Source: Deltaproteobacteria bacterium (lineage in GTDB: Bacteria; Desulfobacterota; Dissulfuribacteria; Dissulfuribacterales; QOAL01). Taken from it: DNA of 8,949 nt. The notes below the pieces were generated by a model. It made no database searches and was not told the DNA's origin. It was given only the letters and a program-made list of their open reading frames with translations. The DNA is taken from the NCBI GenBank assembly GCA_026996955.1, contig JALWJV010000409.1, positions 1 through 8,949 of the forward strand. The letters run 5' to 3'. Positions 1 to 6,428 of this stretch are shown here, piece by piece (within the stretch, counting starts at the first letter, position 1; every line of letters begins with the position of its first letter). The position numbers and the translations under genes were made by a program.

Positions 1-113
1 GTATGGGAGAGAGTCATAAGGTTTTTGTTCAGTCCAAAAATATAAATTCTTCTGACATAAAACTTTCCGGCTTTAATTTCGTAAACAGGGTTAATTCTAT
101 TTGTGAGTCTTAA
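1..113 (+). CDS. 3' end of an unidentified upstream gene (partial)
   Basis: Of the three forward frames, only the one ending in the TAA at 111-113 stays open from the window edge; the other two hit stops at 17-19 and 43-45. The visible tail is about 36 residues, ends in NRVNSICES, and has no motif I recognise. Its stop codon directly abuts the ATG of the following HAD gene, which is typical of translationally coupled genes in one operon. An in-frame ATG at position 3 could in principle start a tiny protein, but no ribosome binding site can be seen at the edge, so a C-terminal fragment of a longer gene is more likely. Function cannot be assigned. Confidence 0.5.
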   Translation, partial: MGESHKVFVQSKNINSSDIKLSGFNFVNRVNSICES

Positions 114-752
114 ATGAATAAAAAAAAGTTTGATCTGGTTATTTTTGATTGTGATGGAGTTTTGTTTGATTCTAAGGAGGCAAACCGTCAGTATTATAAC
201 GAATTGTTAAAAAGGCTTTCTCTTCCAGCTATGTCAGAGCTGCAACTGGAATATTGCCACAGTCATACCGCTGATGAGTCCATTGCCTATCTTTTGAACG
301 GATTGCCGCAATCGGTCTTACAAAGAGCCAAGCAGGAAGTTAAAAATATATCTTATGATGATTTTTTGAAATACATGGCTGAAGAGCCCGGTATGAGGGA
401 AACTGTATCATTTATAAAAAAATATATTCCCACAGCCATTGCCACTAATCGCACTACCACGATGCCTTTGCTGGTCAAGATGTACAGCCTTGATATTTTA
501 TTCGATAAAATAGTGTGTGCCTTGGATGTAAAAAAGGCCAAACCTGACCCAGAGTGTATTTACAATATTTTGCAGCACTTCAATATTCCAGCCGAAAGAG
601 CAGTGTATATTGGAGATACAGTAGTTGATCAGTATGTTGCGGAAGCCGCTGGTATGCCTTTGATTGCCTATAAAAATAACAATCTTGATGCGATGTTTCA
701 CGTGGAACACTTTGATGAAATAAAAAAGATAGTGTTAGGTGGTGGTGATTAG
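114..752 (+). CDS. HAD-superfamily phosphatase, phosphoglycolate phosphatase-like
   Basis: The 212-residue protein has all four HAD motifs. Motif I is FDCDGVLFDS at residues 11-20, with nucleophile D12 and acid/base D14. Motif II is T111 in ATNRT. Motif III is K143 in KAKPDPE. Motif IV is the GDTVVD stretch with D168 and D172. Residues of about 20-85 form the small helical cap between motifs I and II, as in the Gph/PGP-like subfamily. Such enzymes hydrolyse small phosphate esters in the cytoplasm; the substrate cannot be read from sequence. The ATG follows the previous gene's TAA with no spacing and only a weak GTGAG upstream, so translation is probably coupled. A parS-like site lies within codons 194-199 (MFHVEH), a peptide typical of parS read in this frame. 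The gene is more AT-rich than those further right. The family is clear, the exact function is not. Confidence 0.88.
   Translation: MNKKKFDLVIFDCDGVLFDSKEANRQYYNELLKRLSLPAMSELQLEYCHSHTADESIAYLLNGLPQSVLQRAKQEVKNISYDDFLKYMAEEPGMRETVSFIKKYIPTAIATNRTTTMPLLVKMYSLDILFDKIVCALDVKKAKPDPECIYNILQHFNIPAERAVYIGDTVVDQYVAEAAGMPLIAYKNNNLDAMFHVEHFDEIKKIVLGGGD
694..709. promoter_or_regulatory. parS: parS centromere-like ParB-binding site
   Basis: The 16-base sequence TGTTTCACGTGGAACA is the reverse complement of TGTTCCACGTGAAACA, the parS consensus described for Bacillus subtilis Spo0J/ParB. It is palindromic except for one position pair (698/705). In bacteria with chromosomal ParABS, ParB binds such sites, spreads, and helps ParA segregate the replication origin and load condensin. 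Sites usually cluster near the origin and often sit inside coding sequence, as here in the 3' part of the HAD gene. No ParA or ParB gene is visible in the window. The match is exact; activity is inferred. Confidence 0.85.
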
Positions 753-845
753 AGATTGAAGTAGAAATTATGTTTGTTGACGGGCTTGGTTATAGTATGT
801 TTTTGTATTTAGCACGCTTAAATGTAAAAATGAGAGGAAGGTTTT

Positions 846-1481
846 ATGGCAAGTACTGTGGTTTTTATAGGTCCTCCAGGATGTGGAAAAGGTACTCATG
901 CAGCCAGATTGAGTAAAGAATATAAGATACTGCCTGTCTCTGTGGGTGAGTATTTGCGGCGTGAGGTAAAAGCGAAAACAGAATTGGGAGTAAAAATAGC
1001 GGATATTATATCGAGAGGGGAACTTGTTTCAGACGAGATAGCCGTTGAAGTTGTGAAAGGTGTCTTTTATTCAAACAGGGATAAAAATATACTCCTGGAC
1101 GGATTTCCGAGAACGGTTACTCAGGCGGTATTGTTGGATGAAGTTTTACTTGGTTATAAAAGGCAAGTTGATATAGCGGTATATTTCAAGGTTTCGGATA
1201 AAGAGGTGATACGAAGAATTTCAGGACGCCGGATGGACCCTGTAACCGGCAAAATTTATCATATTGAGTTCAATCCTCCCCCAGAGGGTGTTAATACTAT
1301 CCAGAGAGACGATGACCGAATTGAAGTAATTAAGAAAAGGCTTGAGCTTTTTCATAAAGAAACAGCCCCGGTGGCAGATTATTATAAGAAACAGAAAAAA
1401 ATTGCAGAAATAGACGGAGAAGGGAAACCGGATGAAGTATATAGTCGGCTGTTGAGCGCTATAAAGCAGTATATTGAGTAA
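846..1481 (+). CDS. adk: adenylate kinase
   Basis: The 211-residue protein matches bacterial Adk, which catalyses ATP + AMP = 2 ADP in the cytoplasm. The P-loop GPPGCGKGT is at residues 9-17, the NMP-binding segment SVGEYLR at 32-38, and DGFPR at 85-89. The LID begins at GRRMDPVTGKIYH (127-139) and closes with QRDDD (153-157). The C-terminal helix carries ETAPVADYY, as in Adk. The LID has no zinc-binding cysteines and is about seven residues shorter than in E. coli. The usual S-T-G-D-M-L-R is S-V-G-E-Y-L-R here, so the AMP-site threonine and aspartate are replaced. A good Shine-Dalgarno sequence (GAGGAAGG) lies about five bases before the ATG. The gene follows the HAD gene by 93 bases in the same direction. 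A related nucleoside monophosphate kinase is possible, but Adk is the best call. Confidence 0.92.
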   Translation: MASTVVFIGPPGCGKGTHAARLSKEYKILPVSVGEYLRREVKAKTELGVKIADIISRGELVSDEIAVEVVKGVFYSNRDKNILLDGFPRTVTQAVLLDEVLLGYKRQVDIAVYFKVSDKEVIRRISGRRMDPVTGKIYHIEFNPPPEGVNTIQRDDDRIEVIKKRLELFHKETAPVADYYKKQKKIAEIDGEGKPDEVYSRLLSAIKQYIE

Positions 1482-1564
1482 ACCGCATAAAGAAGGTGGT
1501 ATCAAAACTAACCTGGATTTTTTTTATTCGGTTATTGTGTTAGTTGTTTGAGAAAGACTATATC

Positions 1565-1598
1565 AAAAAAAGGGTCATAGCTAATAGCCATGACCCTT
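1565..1598 (-). terminator. Rho-independent terminator of the tRNA-fMet gene
   Basis: Read on the minus strand, AAGGGTCATGGC pairs with GCTATGACCCTT to give a 12-bp stem with one G-U wobble and a 5-base loop (TATTA). A run of seven T follows immediately. It begins ten bases after the tRNA CCA end, so it should end the tRNA transcript. On the plus strand the same hairpin lacks a good T-run, so it is a poor terminator for adk, although the hairpin may still protect that transcript's 3' end. Confidence 0.88.
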
Positions 1599-1607
1599 GA
1601 ATTTTCT

Positions 1608-1684
<77 letters not shown>

Positions 1685-1695
1685 TCGGATGCGCG

Positions 1696-1724
1696 TATAA
1701 TAATCAATTTTTGTTGATTGTCAA
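1696..1724 (-). promoter_or_regulatory. Sigma-70-type promoter of tRNA-fMet
   Basis: On the minus strand a perfect -35 box TTGACA (1719-1724) is followed by a -10 region reading TATTATAC (ATTATA at 17-base spacing, TATTAT at 16). Between the -10 and the tRNA 5' end lies a GC-rich discriminator (GCGCATCC), typical of stable-RNA promoters under stringent control. The sequence upstream of the -35 is very AT-rich and could act as an UP element. The predicted start is within a few bases of the mature tRNA. Confidence 0.78.
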
Positions 1725-1733
1725 TCTCTGTTA

Positions 1734-1772
1734 ATTAAGTAATTTAATGCAAGATTAGAGTTATTACTTAAT
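1734..1772. repeat. Perfect 10-bp inverted repeat at the end of the TPR gene
   Basis: ATTAAGTAAT (1734-1743) and ATTACTTAAT (1763-1772) are exact reverse complements separated by 19 bases. The right arm contains the stop codon of the minus-strand TPR gene, and the left arm sits about ten bases upstream of the tRNA promoter -35. The stem is almost all A-T and is not followed by a T-run, so it would be a weak terminator. It could be a protein-binding site or a chance product of AT-rich sequence. Confidence 0.4.
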
Positions 1773-2600
1773 GTCACGCTTGTGGCCGTTTTTAAGCTGC
1801 AGCGTATACTCTTTCTCTAGAAGCAAGGCAATTTCGTTTAATCGTTTTTCTAGGATGCGAAGCGCTGATTTGGCCTCCCGGCAGTTGGGGTTTATGTTCA
1901 GTGCTTGTTCAAAGGCATTCTTTGCCTCTGTGTACCAACTGCCCTCAAGATAACTTTCACCTGCTATGCAGTACGCCTCATCCATGTTGTTTGGGAAAAT
2001 GTTCCTTAGAATAGAGCCGATACCATTTTTTCTTTCCCAACCATTGGGATTTTCATCCTTTTGATCAAGGATAAAGCGGATGAGCAGCGCGTTGTCCTTT
2101 TCATTAGCGGTGATTGCGTACAGCTTGTTCAGTGCCTTTTCATATAGGCAGCGTATGCGTTTGATGCTATTGTAAACTTCATCGTTTATCTCCTGAAAGA
2201 ACATTGGGCAGGTATCTTCAGAGCGGTTTTTATTTTGCGGCAGCTGCAGTGTCTGGTATACAGGACGGTAGTGCATGAGCACATAGAGGTTTTCCTTGAG
2301 TTTCATCGCCTCGTGGAAGAGAGTGCCAATCATCCAGTCAAACAAAAAAGGATCAGGATTTTTTTGAGGTTCAGCATCCTTCCACATCAAATGACTCATG
2401 TCCTTAAGCTGCCACAGCATGCCCTTGGCCTCCTGGGTTCCTACCCATTTGTCCATACCTTCGTATGAGAGGCCATTTTTGGAAAAATTGGAATCAAGTT
2501 CCTGAAAGAAGTCAAAGGACTTAAAAAAATCCTTTACTATGTTTTTTATATAGATATCTCTATGATCAACAAGCCAGTCCTTGTTGGAAGCAAGTGTCAT
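1764..2600 (-). CDS. Uncharacterised protein with C-terminal tetratricopeptide repeat
   Basis: This is a 278-residue soluble protein with no signal peptide or membrane segment. A TPR-like helical pair is clear at about residues 207-240 (AYCIAGESYLEGSW followed by EAKNAFEQALNINP). A further charged helix runs from about 241 to 268. The N-terminal 200 residues are rich in aromatic residues and helical, including an FHEAMKLKENLY stretch near 95-106, and match no family I recognise. TPRs mediate protein-protein contacts, so a scaffold or adaptor role is possible, but nothing points to the partner. The ATG is preceded by AGAGGTAG at good distance, supporting this start. It is divergent from moeA (130 bases between the starts) and points toward the tRNA, with no strong terminator after it. 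Confidence 0.8.
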   Translation of the reverse strand: MTLASNKDWLVDHRDIYIKNIVKDFFKSFDFFQELDSNFSKNGLSYEGMDKWVGTQEAKGMLWQLKDMSHLMWKDAEPQKNPDPFLFDWMIGTLFHEAMKLKENLYVLMHYRPVYQTLQLPQNKNRSEDTCPMFFQEINDEVYNSIKRIRCLYEKALNKLYAITANEKDNALLIRFILDQKDENPNGWERKNGIGSILRNIFPNNMDEAYCIAGESYLEGSWYTEAKNAFEQALNINPNCREAKSALRILEKRLNEIALLLEKEYTLQLKNGHKRDIK

Positions 2601-2730
2601 TCAGTGCTACCTCTGTTGTTATTATGATGATAAAATGGTACTGCGATCTTAGAGCCTCGAGCTTTCGGTCTTGCTCTTTACACACAATATAACGGCTTGA
2701 AAGAGTCATTACTGTAAATAACCCCTTAAT

Positions 2731-3975
2731 ATGAACATTTCAGGACAAGAATGTCAGATATCCTTTCAAAGGGCAAGAGAAATAATAAAGGAATTACCCT
2801 TTAAGGGCACGGAATTTGTGGAGCTTTCAAGGCTGTCTGGTAGAACTGCTGCGCATGACATTCCTGCTACAATTTATTCACCTGGCTCTGCAACATCCCT
2901 GAAGGACGGATACGCAGTTGTCTCCGGTGACATAGACAAAGCATCGGAAAATAATCCTGTAACCCTTAAAATAACTGGAACGGTGCTGGCAGGAGATAGG
3001 CGATCGCCTGTGATAAAATCCGGTAAGGCTTTGAGGATAATGACAGGTGCCGTAATACCTGAGGGTGCTAATGCGGTACTGGCATCTGAATTTGCAAAAG
3101 AGAATGAGGATGGATCCGCAGTCAGGGTGTATGCTGATGCAGCCCCGGGGAAGAACATTCTGCCTCGTGGCGGGGAGCTTGATAAAGGCCAGCTTCTTGT
3201 TCGAAAAGGTGAGGTTATCACGCCTGAAGCAGTTGCTCTCCTTGCTGCGTCCGGCCTTGTGGGTGCTGATGTGTTCAGAATACCAAGGGTTGCACTGCTT
3301 GCAACTGGAAGTGAGATAGTAAAACAGGGAAGCACCTTGACACACGGCCAGATCTTCCAGAGTAACCAGTATGTTACAATGTCATGGCTTAGATCAAGGG
3401 GGATTGATAGCGAAATATTTATAGCTCGAGACAATTTCAGTGACATGGCCAGGGAGACAGAGCGCCTTGTTTCGGAATTTGATGCGATTATTACAAGCGG
3501 AGGCCTGCTTTCAGGAGACAGAGACATAGTTGTCCCGGTAATGGAGAGCGTTGGGACAAGGTATCTGTTCAGGCGGGTCAAGATGGGACCCGGTAAGGGG
3601 GTGTGTTTAGGCATGTGCGGTGATACAGTAATCTTTAACCTGCCTGGAGGACCTCCCTCTAACTATCTTTCGTTTATGCTACTGGCATTACCAGGTATTT
3701 TAAGGATTGCCGGATTTTCCCAGCCATTTTTTCCAAAAAGGACAGCCGTGCTTGACTCACCTGTTTCAGGCCCCAGAAACTGGACACAGTTTTCCTTTGG
3801 AAAAACCTTATGGAACGAAGCAACACTTCATGTAAAATCCGTGGATCCAGGTAGCAGACTCATGAAAATAGCAATCTCCGACTGTGCTATAGAAATTGCA
3901 GAGGGAGTTGATTCACTGGATGTGGGAGACATGGTAGTAGCCCACGACTTTTCCTTATACGGGAAGGGGGCTTAG
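2731..3975 (+). CDS. moeA: MoeA-family molybdopterin molybdotransferase (divergent)
   Basis: At 414 residues this is close to E. coli MoeA (about 411). MoeA inserts molybdate into adenylated molybdopterin in the last step of molybdenum cofactor synthesis in the cytoplasm. Visible motifs are KDGYAV (58-63, usually MDGYA), TGAVIPEGANAV (105-116), TGSEIV (192-197), GQIFQSN (206-212), TSGG (255-258), GPGKG (286-290) and LPGGPPSN (304-311, usually LPGNPVS). The usual RGED is RGGE here, so an acidic active-site residue is shifted or replaced by E149. The SAMDGY and GGVSVG signatures are also altered. These changes suggest a distinct MoeA subfamily, perhaps using tungstate or having an accessory role; that is inference. 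The ATG has no clear Shine-Dalgarno sequence, but the N-terminus aligns with MoeA. One base separates its stop from the next gene, so the two are surely co-transcribed. Confidence 0.9.
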   Translation: MNISGQECQISFQRAREIIKELPFKGTEFVELSRLSGRTAAHDIPATIYSPGSATSLKDGYAVVSGDIDKASENNPVTLKITGTVLAGDRRSPVIKSGKALRIMTGAVIPEGANAVLASEFAKENEDGSAVRVYADAAPGKNILPRGGELDKGQLLVRKGEVITPEAVALLAASGLVGADVFRIPRVALLATGSEIVKQGSTLTHGQIFQSNQYVTMSWLRSRGIDSEIFIARDNFSDMARETERLVSEFDAIITSGGLLSGDRDIVVPVMESVGTRYLFRRVKMGPGKGVCLGMCGDTVIFNLPGGPPSNYLSFMLLALPGILRIAGFSQPFFPKRTAVLDSPVSGPRNWTQFSFGKTLWNEATLHVKSVDPGSRLMKIAISDCAIEIAEGVDSLDVGDMVVAHDFSLYGKGA

Positions 3976-3976
3976 A

Positions 3977-4975
3977 ATGTCAAAGAGAAAAATAATCCTA
4001 ATTTTCCTTGTTATTGCAGCAGTGACCGGCGGTGTTTTGGGGTTCAACGTATTTACCAACGGCACCCAGAATAAAGGAAATGACCTTTTTATTTACGGTA
4101 ATGTGGATGTAAGAGAGGTTAATCTTGCCTTTTATGCTACTGGACGTATCGCAAAGCTCCTTGTAGATGAGGGTGACAAGGTAAAAAAGGGCCAGCTTTT
4201 GGCAGAGCTTGAGGATTCCAGATACAGGCATGCAGTGGCAAAACTTAAAAGTGACCTGGCGGCACAGCGTGATCTTCTTGCCAGATTAAAAAACGGAAGC
4301 CGGCCCCAAGAGAAGGCAGATGCCAGGGCAAGGGTAGAGGCAGCAGAGGCAAGGCTTGAGTTAGCCAAAATTACAGCCCGGCGGATTGAGGAGCTTTCAA
4401 AAACCGATTTTGTTTCAAAACAGAAGCGAGACAACGCAGAGGCAGAGCTTAGGGCAGCAAAAGCAGCGTTGAGAAGCGCCCGTGAACATCTTTCCCTTGT
4501 GCTTGAAGGCCCCAGAACGGAGGATATCCAGAGGGCAGAGGCACAGCTTAAGTCCCTTGTCTCAGCCCTGGCTCTTGCAGAGGAAGAACTTGCAGATACA
4601 AAACTTTATTCACCTGCAGAAGGTATTATTCAAAATCGGATTCTGGAGCCAGGCTCTATGGCATTTCCAAATACACCGGTTTTCAGCCTGGCACTTACAG
4701 ACCCGATCTGGGTAAGGGCTTATATTCCTGAGCCTTCCTTAGGGAGGGTTAAAAAGGGCATGAAGGTTGAGGTAACTTCAGACAGTTTTCCTGAAATCAA
4801 GTACCAGGGATGGGTAGGCTTCATTTCACCAGTGGCGGAATTTACTCCAAAATCAGTCCAGACAACCGAACTTCGTACCAGGCTTGTTTACAGGGCAAGG
4901 TGCTTTGTAAAAAACAGTAATGGGAAATTAAGACTGGGAATGCCTGTTACTGTGCGGGTTCTAACAGAAGAGTAG
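3977..4975 (+). CDS. HlyD/YbhG-like periplasmic adaptor (membrane fusion protein)
   Basis: The 332-residue protein has the same length and layout as E. coli YbhG. Residues 5-23 form a single N-terminal membrane anchor after MSKRK. GNVDVREVNL (41-50) is the YbhG-type start of the periplasmic part. The first half of the lipoyl-like domain lies at about 52-85, a long Ala/Glu/Arg-rich coiled-coil hairpin at 85-205, the second lipoyl half at 207-225, and the beta-barrel at 243-330 with FISPVAEFTPKSVQT and LRLGMPVTV. Such adaptors join an inner-membrane transporter to an outer-membrane channel. GGAAGGGGG just before the ATG is a strong ribosome binding site inside the moeA end. The expected ABC ATPase and permease genes do not follow; a convergent gene begins 11 bases later, so partners must be encoded elsewhere. 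Confidence 0.9.
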   Translation: MSKRKIILIFLVIAAVTGGVLGFNVFTNGTQNKGNDLFIYGNVDVREVNLAFYATGRIAKLLVDEGDKVKKGQLLAELEDSRYRHAVAKLKSDLAAQRDLLARLKNGSRPQEKADARARVEAAEARLELAKITARRIEELSKTDFVSKQKRDNAEAELRAAKAALRSAREHLSLVLEGPRTEDIQRAEAQLKSLVSALALAEEELADTKLYSPAEGIIQNRILEPGSMAFPNTPVFSLALTDPIWVRAYIPEPSLGRVKKGMKVEVTSDSFPEIKYQGWVGFISPVAEFTPKSVQTTELRTRLVYRARCFVKNSNGKLRLGMPVTVRVLTEE

Positions 4976-4986
4976 CAGAAGCCACC

Positions 4987-6009
4987 CTATCCCTCTATTA
5001 CTGTGCAGTTTCTGCCCCTTGATTTGGCAAGATAGAGCCGTTTGTCTGCAAGTTCCACAAGTGCCTCTTCTGTTAAATTTTTAAGCTCTGTTGCAGATGC
5101 TACCCCTGCAGAAAAACGTACCTCAAGATCATGTCCTTTCCATTTAAAACTGTGTGAGTTTACCACATGTCTGAGTCGTTCGGTAAATGCAAGTCCTGTT
5201 TGAATATCTCCCTGGCAGATTCCAAAAAACTCCTCACCTCCAAATCTGCCAAGTTCATCCTCTTTGCGTTTAGCCGAATACATGATCCCAGCCATGGTTG
5301 AGAGCACATAATCCCCAGCCTTGTGGCCCCAGGTATCGTTAATTTTTTTGAAGTGGTCTACATCAATTAGTATGAAGCAGAAGTCGTCTATATGGCCCCT
5401 GCAGTACTGTCCAACATTTATTTCCATTATCCTGTCCATGATAGAGCGTCTTGGAAGGCCCGTCAGCTCGTCATAGTATCCGAGCCGTTCAAGCAGCTCC
5501 TTCTGTTCCATCTCCTTGGTTACATCGGTAAGACAACCTGGTGATAGGTAGATGTCATCTCCAGGAAACTTCATAATAATAGCCTGGTCCTTAAGCCATA
5601 CAGTACCTGTGCCAACAGAGAGTTTGTAAATTGCCTCTACCCTGCCCTGTTCAATGACCTTTTGCCTGAGATCCAGCCTTTTTGATTGCAGCTTGGAGCC
5701 ACTGATTATCTGTTCTTCAACTGTTGCATGGATGGAATCGGTATAGTGATACTCCCTGCGGTCAAGTACCTTTTGTCTGATGCACTCTGCAGGATCGCCT
5801 TCCGGACACTCAAGTAGTCTTCGTAACCTTGGGCTGGCGTACTCGTACCATATTCTCTTTCTGTCACCTTGCCATGCTGCAAGATATGGTATGGGTGGAA
5901 GAAGTGATTTTTCCATTGCGATACAGGTAGTAATAAATTTTTCAAGATGTTCTAATATTTCACCGTTCAGCCCGGGCTTGTGAAGCAGTTTACCTGTGTA
6001 TCCTTGCAT
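4987..6009 (-). CDS. Diguanylate cyclase (GGDEF domain) with PAS-like N-terminus
   Basis: The 340-residue protein makes the second messenger c-di-GMP from two GTP. The GGDEF domain spans about 172-340: DELTGLPRR (180-188), metal-binding D216 in DVDHFKKIND, the active-site loop GGEEF (257-261), and the terminal ADKRLYLAKSRGRN (321-334). R248-K-E-D251 lies five residues before the GG and is a complete RxxD inhibitory site, so product feedback is expected. Residues of about 1-165 lack membrane segments and look like a cytosolic PAS-like sensor ending in CLTDVTKEMEQKELLERL, the usual PAS-to-GGDEF linker helix. A GAGGGACC ribosome binding site supports the start. The gene converges on the adaptor gene and diverges from the kinase-like gene across a long intergenic region. 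The sensed signal is unknown. Confidence 0.93.
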   Translation of the reverse strand: MQGYTGKLLHKPGLNGEILEHLEKFITTCIAMEKSLLPPIPYLAAWQGDRKRIWYEYASPRLRRLLECPEGDPAECIRQKVLDRREYHYTDSIHATVEEQIISGSKLQSKRLDLRQKVIEQGRVEAIYKLSVGTGTVWLKDQAIIMKFPGDDIYLSPGCLTDVTKEMEQKELLERLGYYDELTGLPRRSIMDRIMEINVGQYCRGHIDDFCFILIDVDHFKKINDTWGHKAGDYVLSTMAGIMYSAKRKEDELGRFGGEEFFGICQGDIQTGLAFTERLRHVVNSHSFKWKGHDLEVRFSAGVASATELKNLTEEALVELADKRLYLAKSRGRNCTVIEG

Positions 6010-6060
6010 TAGGTCCCTCTTTTATGCAGTTTTTTATGTTATTCCCCACCATATATTTCT

Positions 6061-6079
6061 GCATAATAAAATATTATGC
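6061..6079. repeat. 19-bp palindrome, candidate operator of the GGDEF gene
   Basis: GCATAATA and TATTATGC are perfect 8-base inverted arms around AAA. The palindrome lies about 50 bases before the GGDEF start codon (6009), where a promoter or repressor site would be expected. Dimeric regulators often bind such sites, but the regulator is unknown and chance is possible in AT-rich DNA. Confidence 0.45.
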
Positions 6080-6318
6080 TGATTCATGAGCGATTTTTAT
6101 GAAAAATATAATGTGAGAAAATAACGAAATTTTTATTTAGATGAAACCATACAACGGAAACATTATAATAAAAATTTTTTCCAAAACAAATAAATTAATT
6201 AGGAATTATCCAAATCAACAAGTACTTACAGAGCTTGGGACCTAGAAGACCATGCAAAAAGTGCTATAAGTACCACTTCTTATTAGCTCATCTCTAAATT
6301 TCCAGTTCATTCAAGATT

Positions 6319-6356
6319 ATATCCATTATGTCGATATCTATAATGTCTATGGATAT
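6319..6356. promoter_or_regulatory. Inverted repeat flanking a TATAAT, candidate promoter/operator of the PAS-kinase gene
   Basis: ATATCCAT (6319-6326) and ATGGATAT (6349-6356) are exact reverse complements. A consensus -10 hexamer TATAAT lies between them at 6339-6344, about 85 bases before the ATG at 6429. The hexamer 17 bases upstream (ATTATA) is a poor -35, so activity would need an activator. The function is inferred from position only. Confidence 0.35.
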
Positions 6357-6428
6357 CAATTAAAATTTTTAGCTGTTTTTGAGCTGCTGACTTTAAACTC
6401 ATTGCTGATTTTCATAATCTTTTGATCT

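Larger units (their letters stand above)
6010..6428. other. AT-rich divergent intergenic region between GGDEF and PAS/kinase genes
   Basis: These 419 bases hold no convincing gene. Both flanking genes start here in opposite directions, so promoters and operators for both should be inside. Visible structure includes the palindrome at 6061-6079 and the inverted repeat at 6319-6356 with a TATAAT between its arms. No -35 box with good spacing to that TATAAT, no sigma-54 element and no terminator-like hairpin with a T-run could be identified. The sequence is far more AT-rich than the neighbouring genes. Confidence 0.7.

Noticed and set aside
1506..1545. AACTAAC...GTTAGTT inverted repeat after adk as a terminator
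   Set aside because: The stem is 7 bp with a 26-base loop and no T-run after it; the T-run lies inside the loop, so it is unlikely to terminate transcription.
2601..2730. Possible molybdenum-cofactor riboswitch or strong promoter before moeA
   Set aside because: I could not find a convincing Moco-type fold or a -35/-10 pair with acceptable spacing; only a weak AGAGC/GCTCT pairing with a long loop is visible.
2874..3614. Long open frame of 246 codons on the minus strand inside moeA
   Set aside because: It lies wholly antisense to a well-supported moeA gene, has low-complexity Ser/Pro/Ala composition, and shows no domain; it is a shadow frame.
6141..6245. 34-codon open frame in the long intergenic region
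   Set aside because: It has no ribosome binding site, an AT-driven composition and no recognisable motif, so it is most likely chance.
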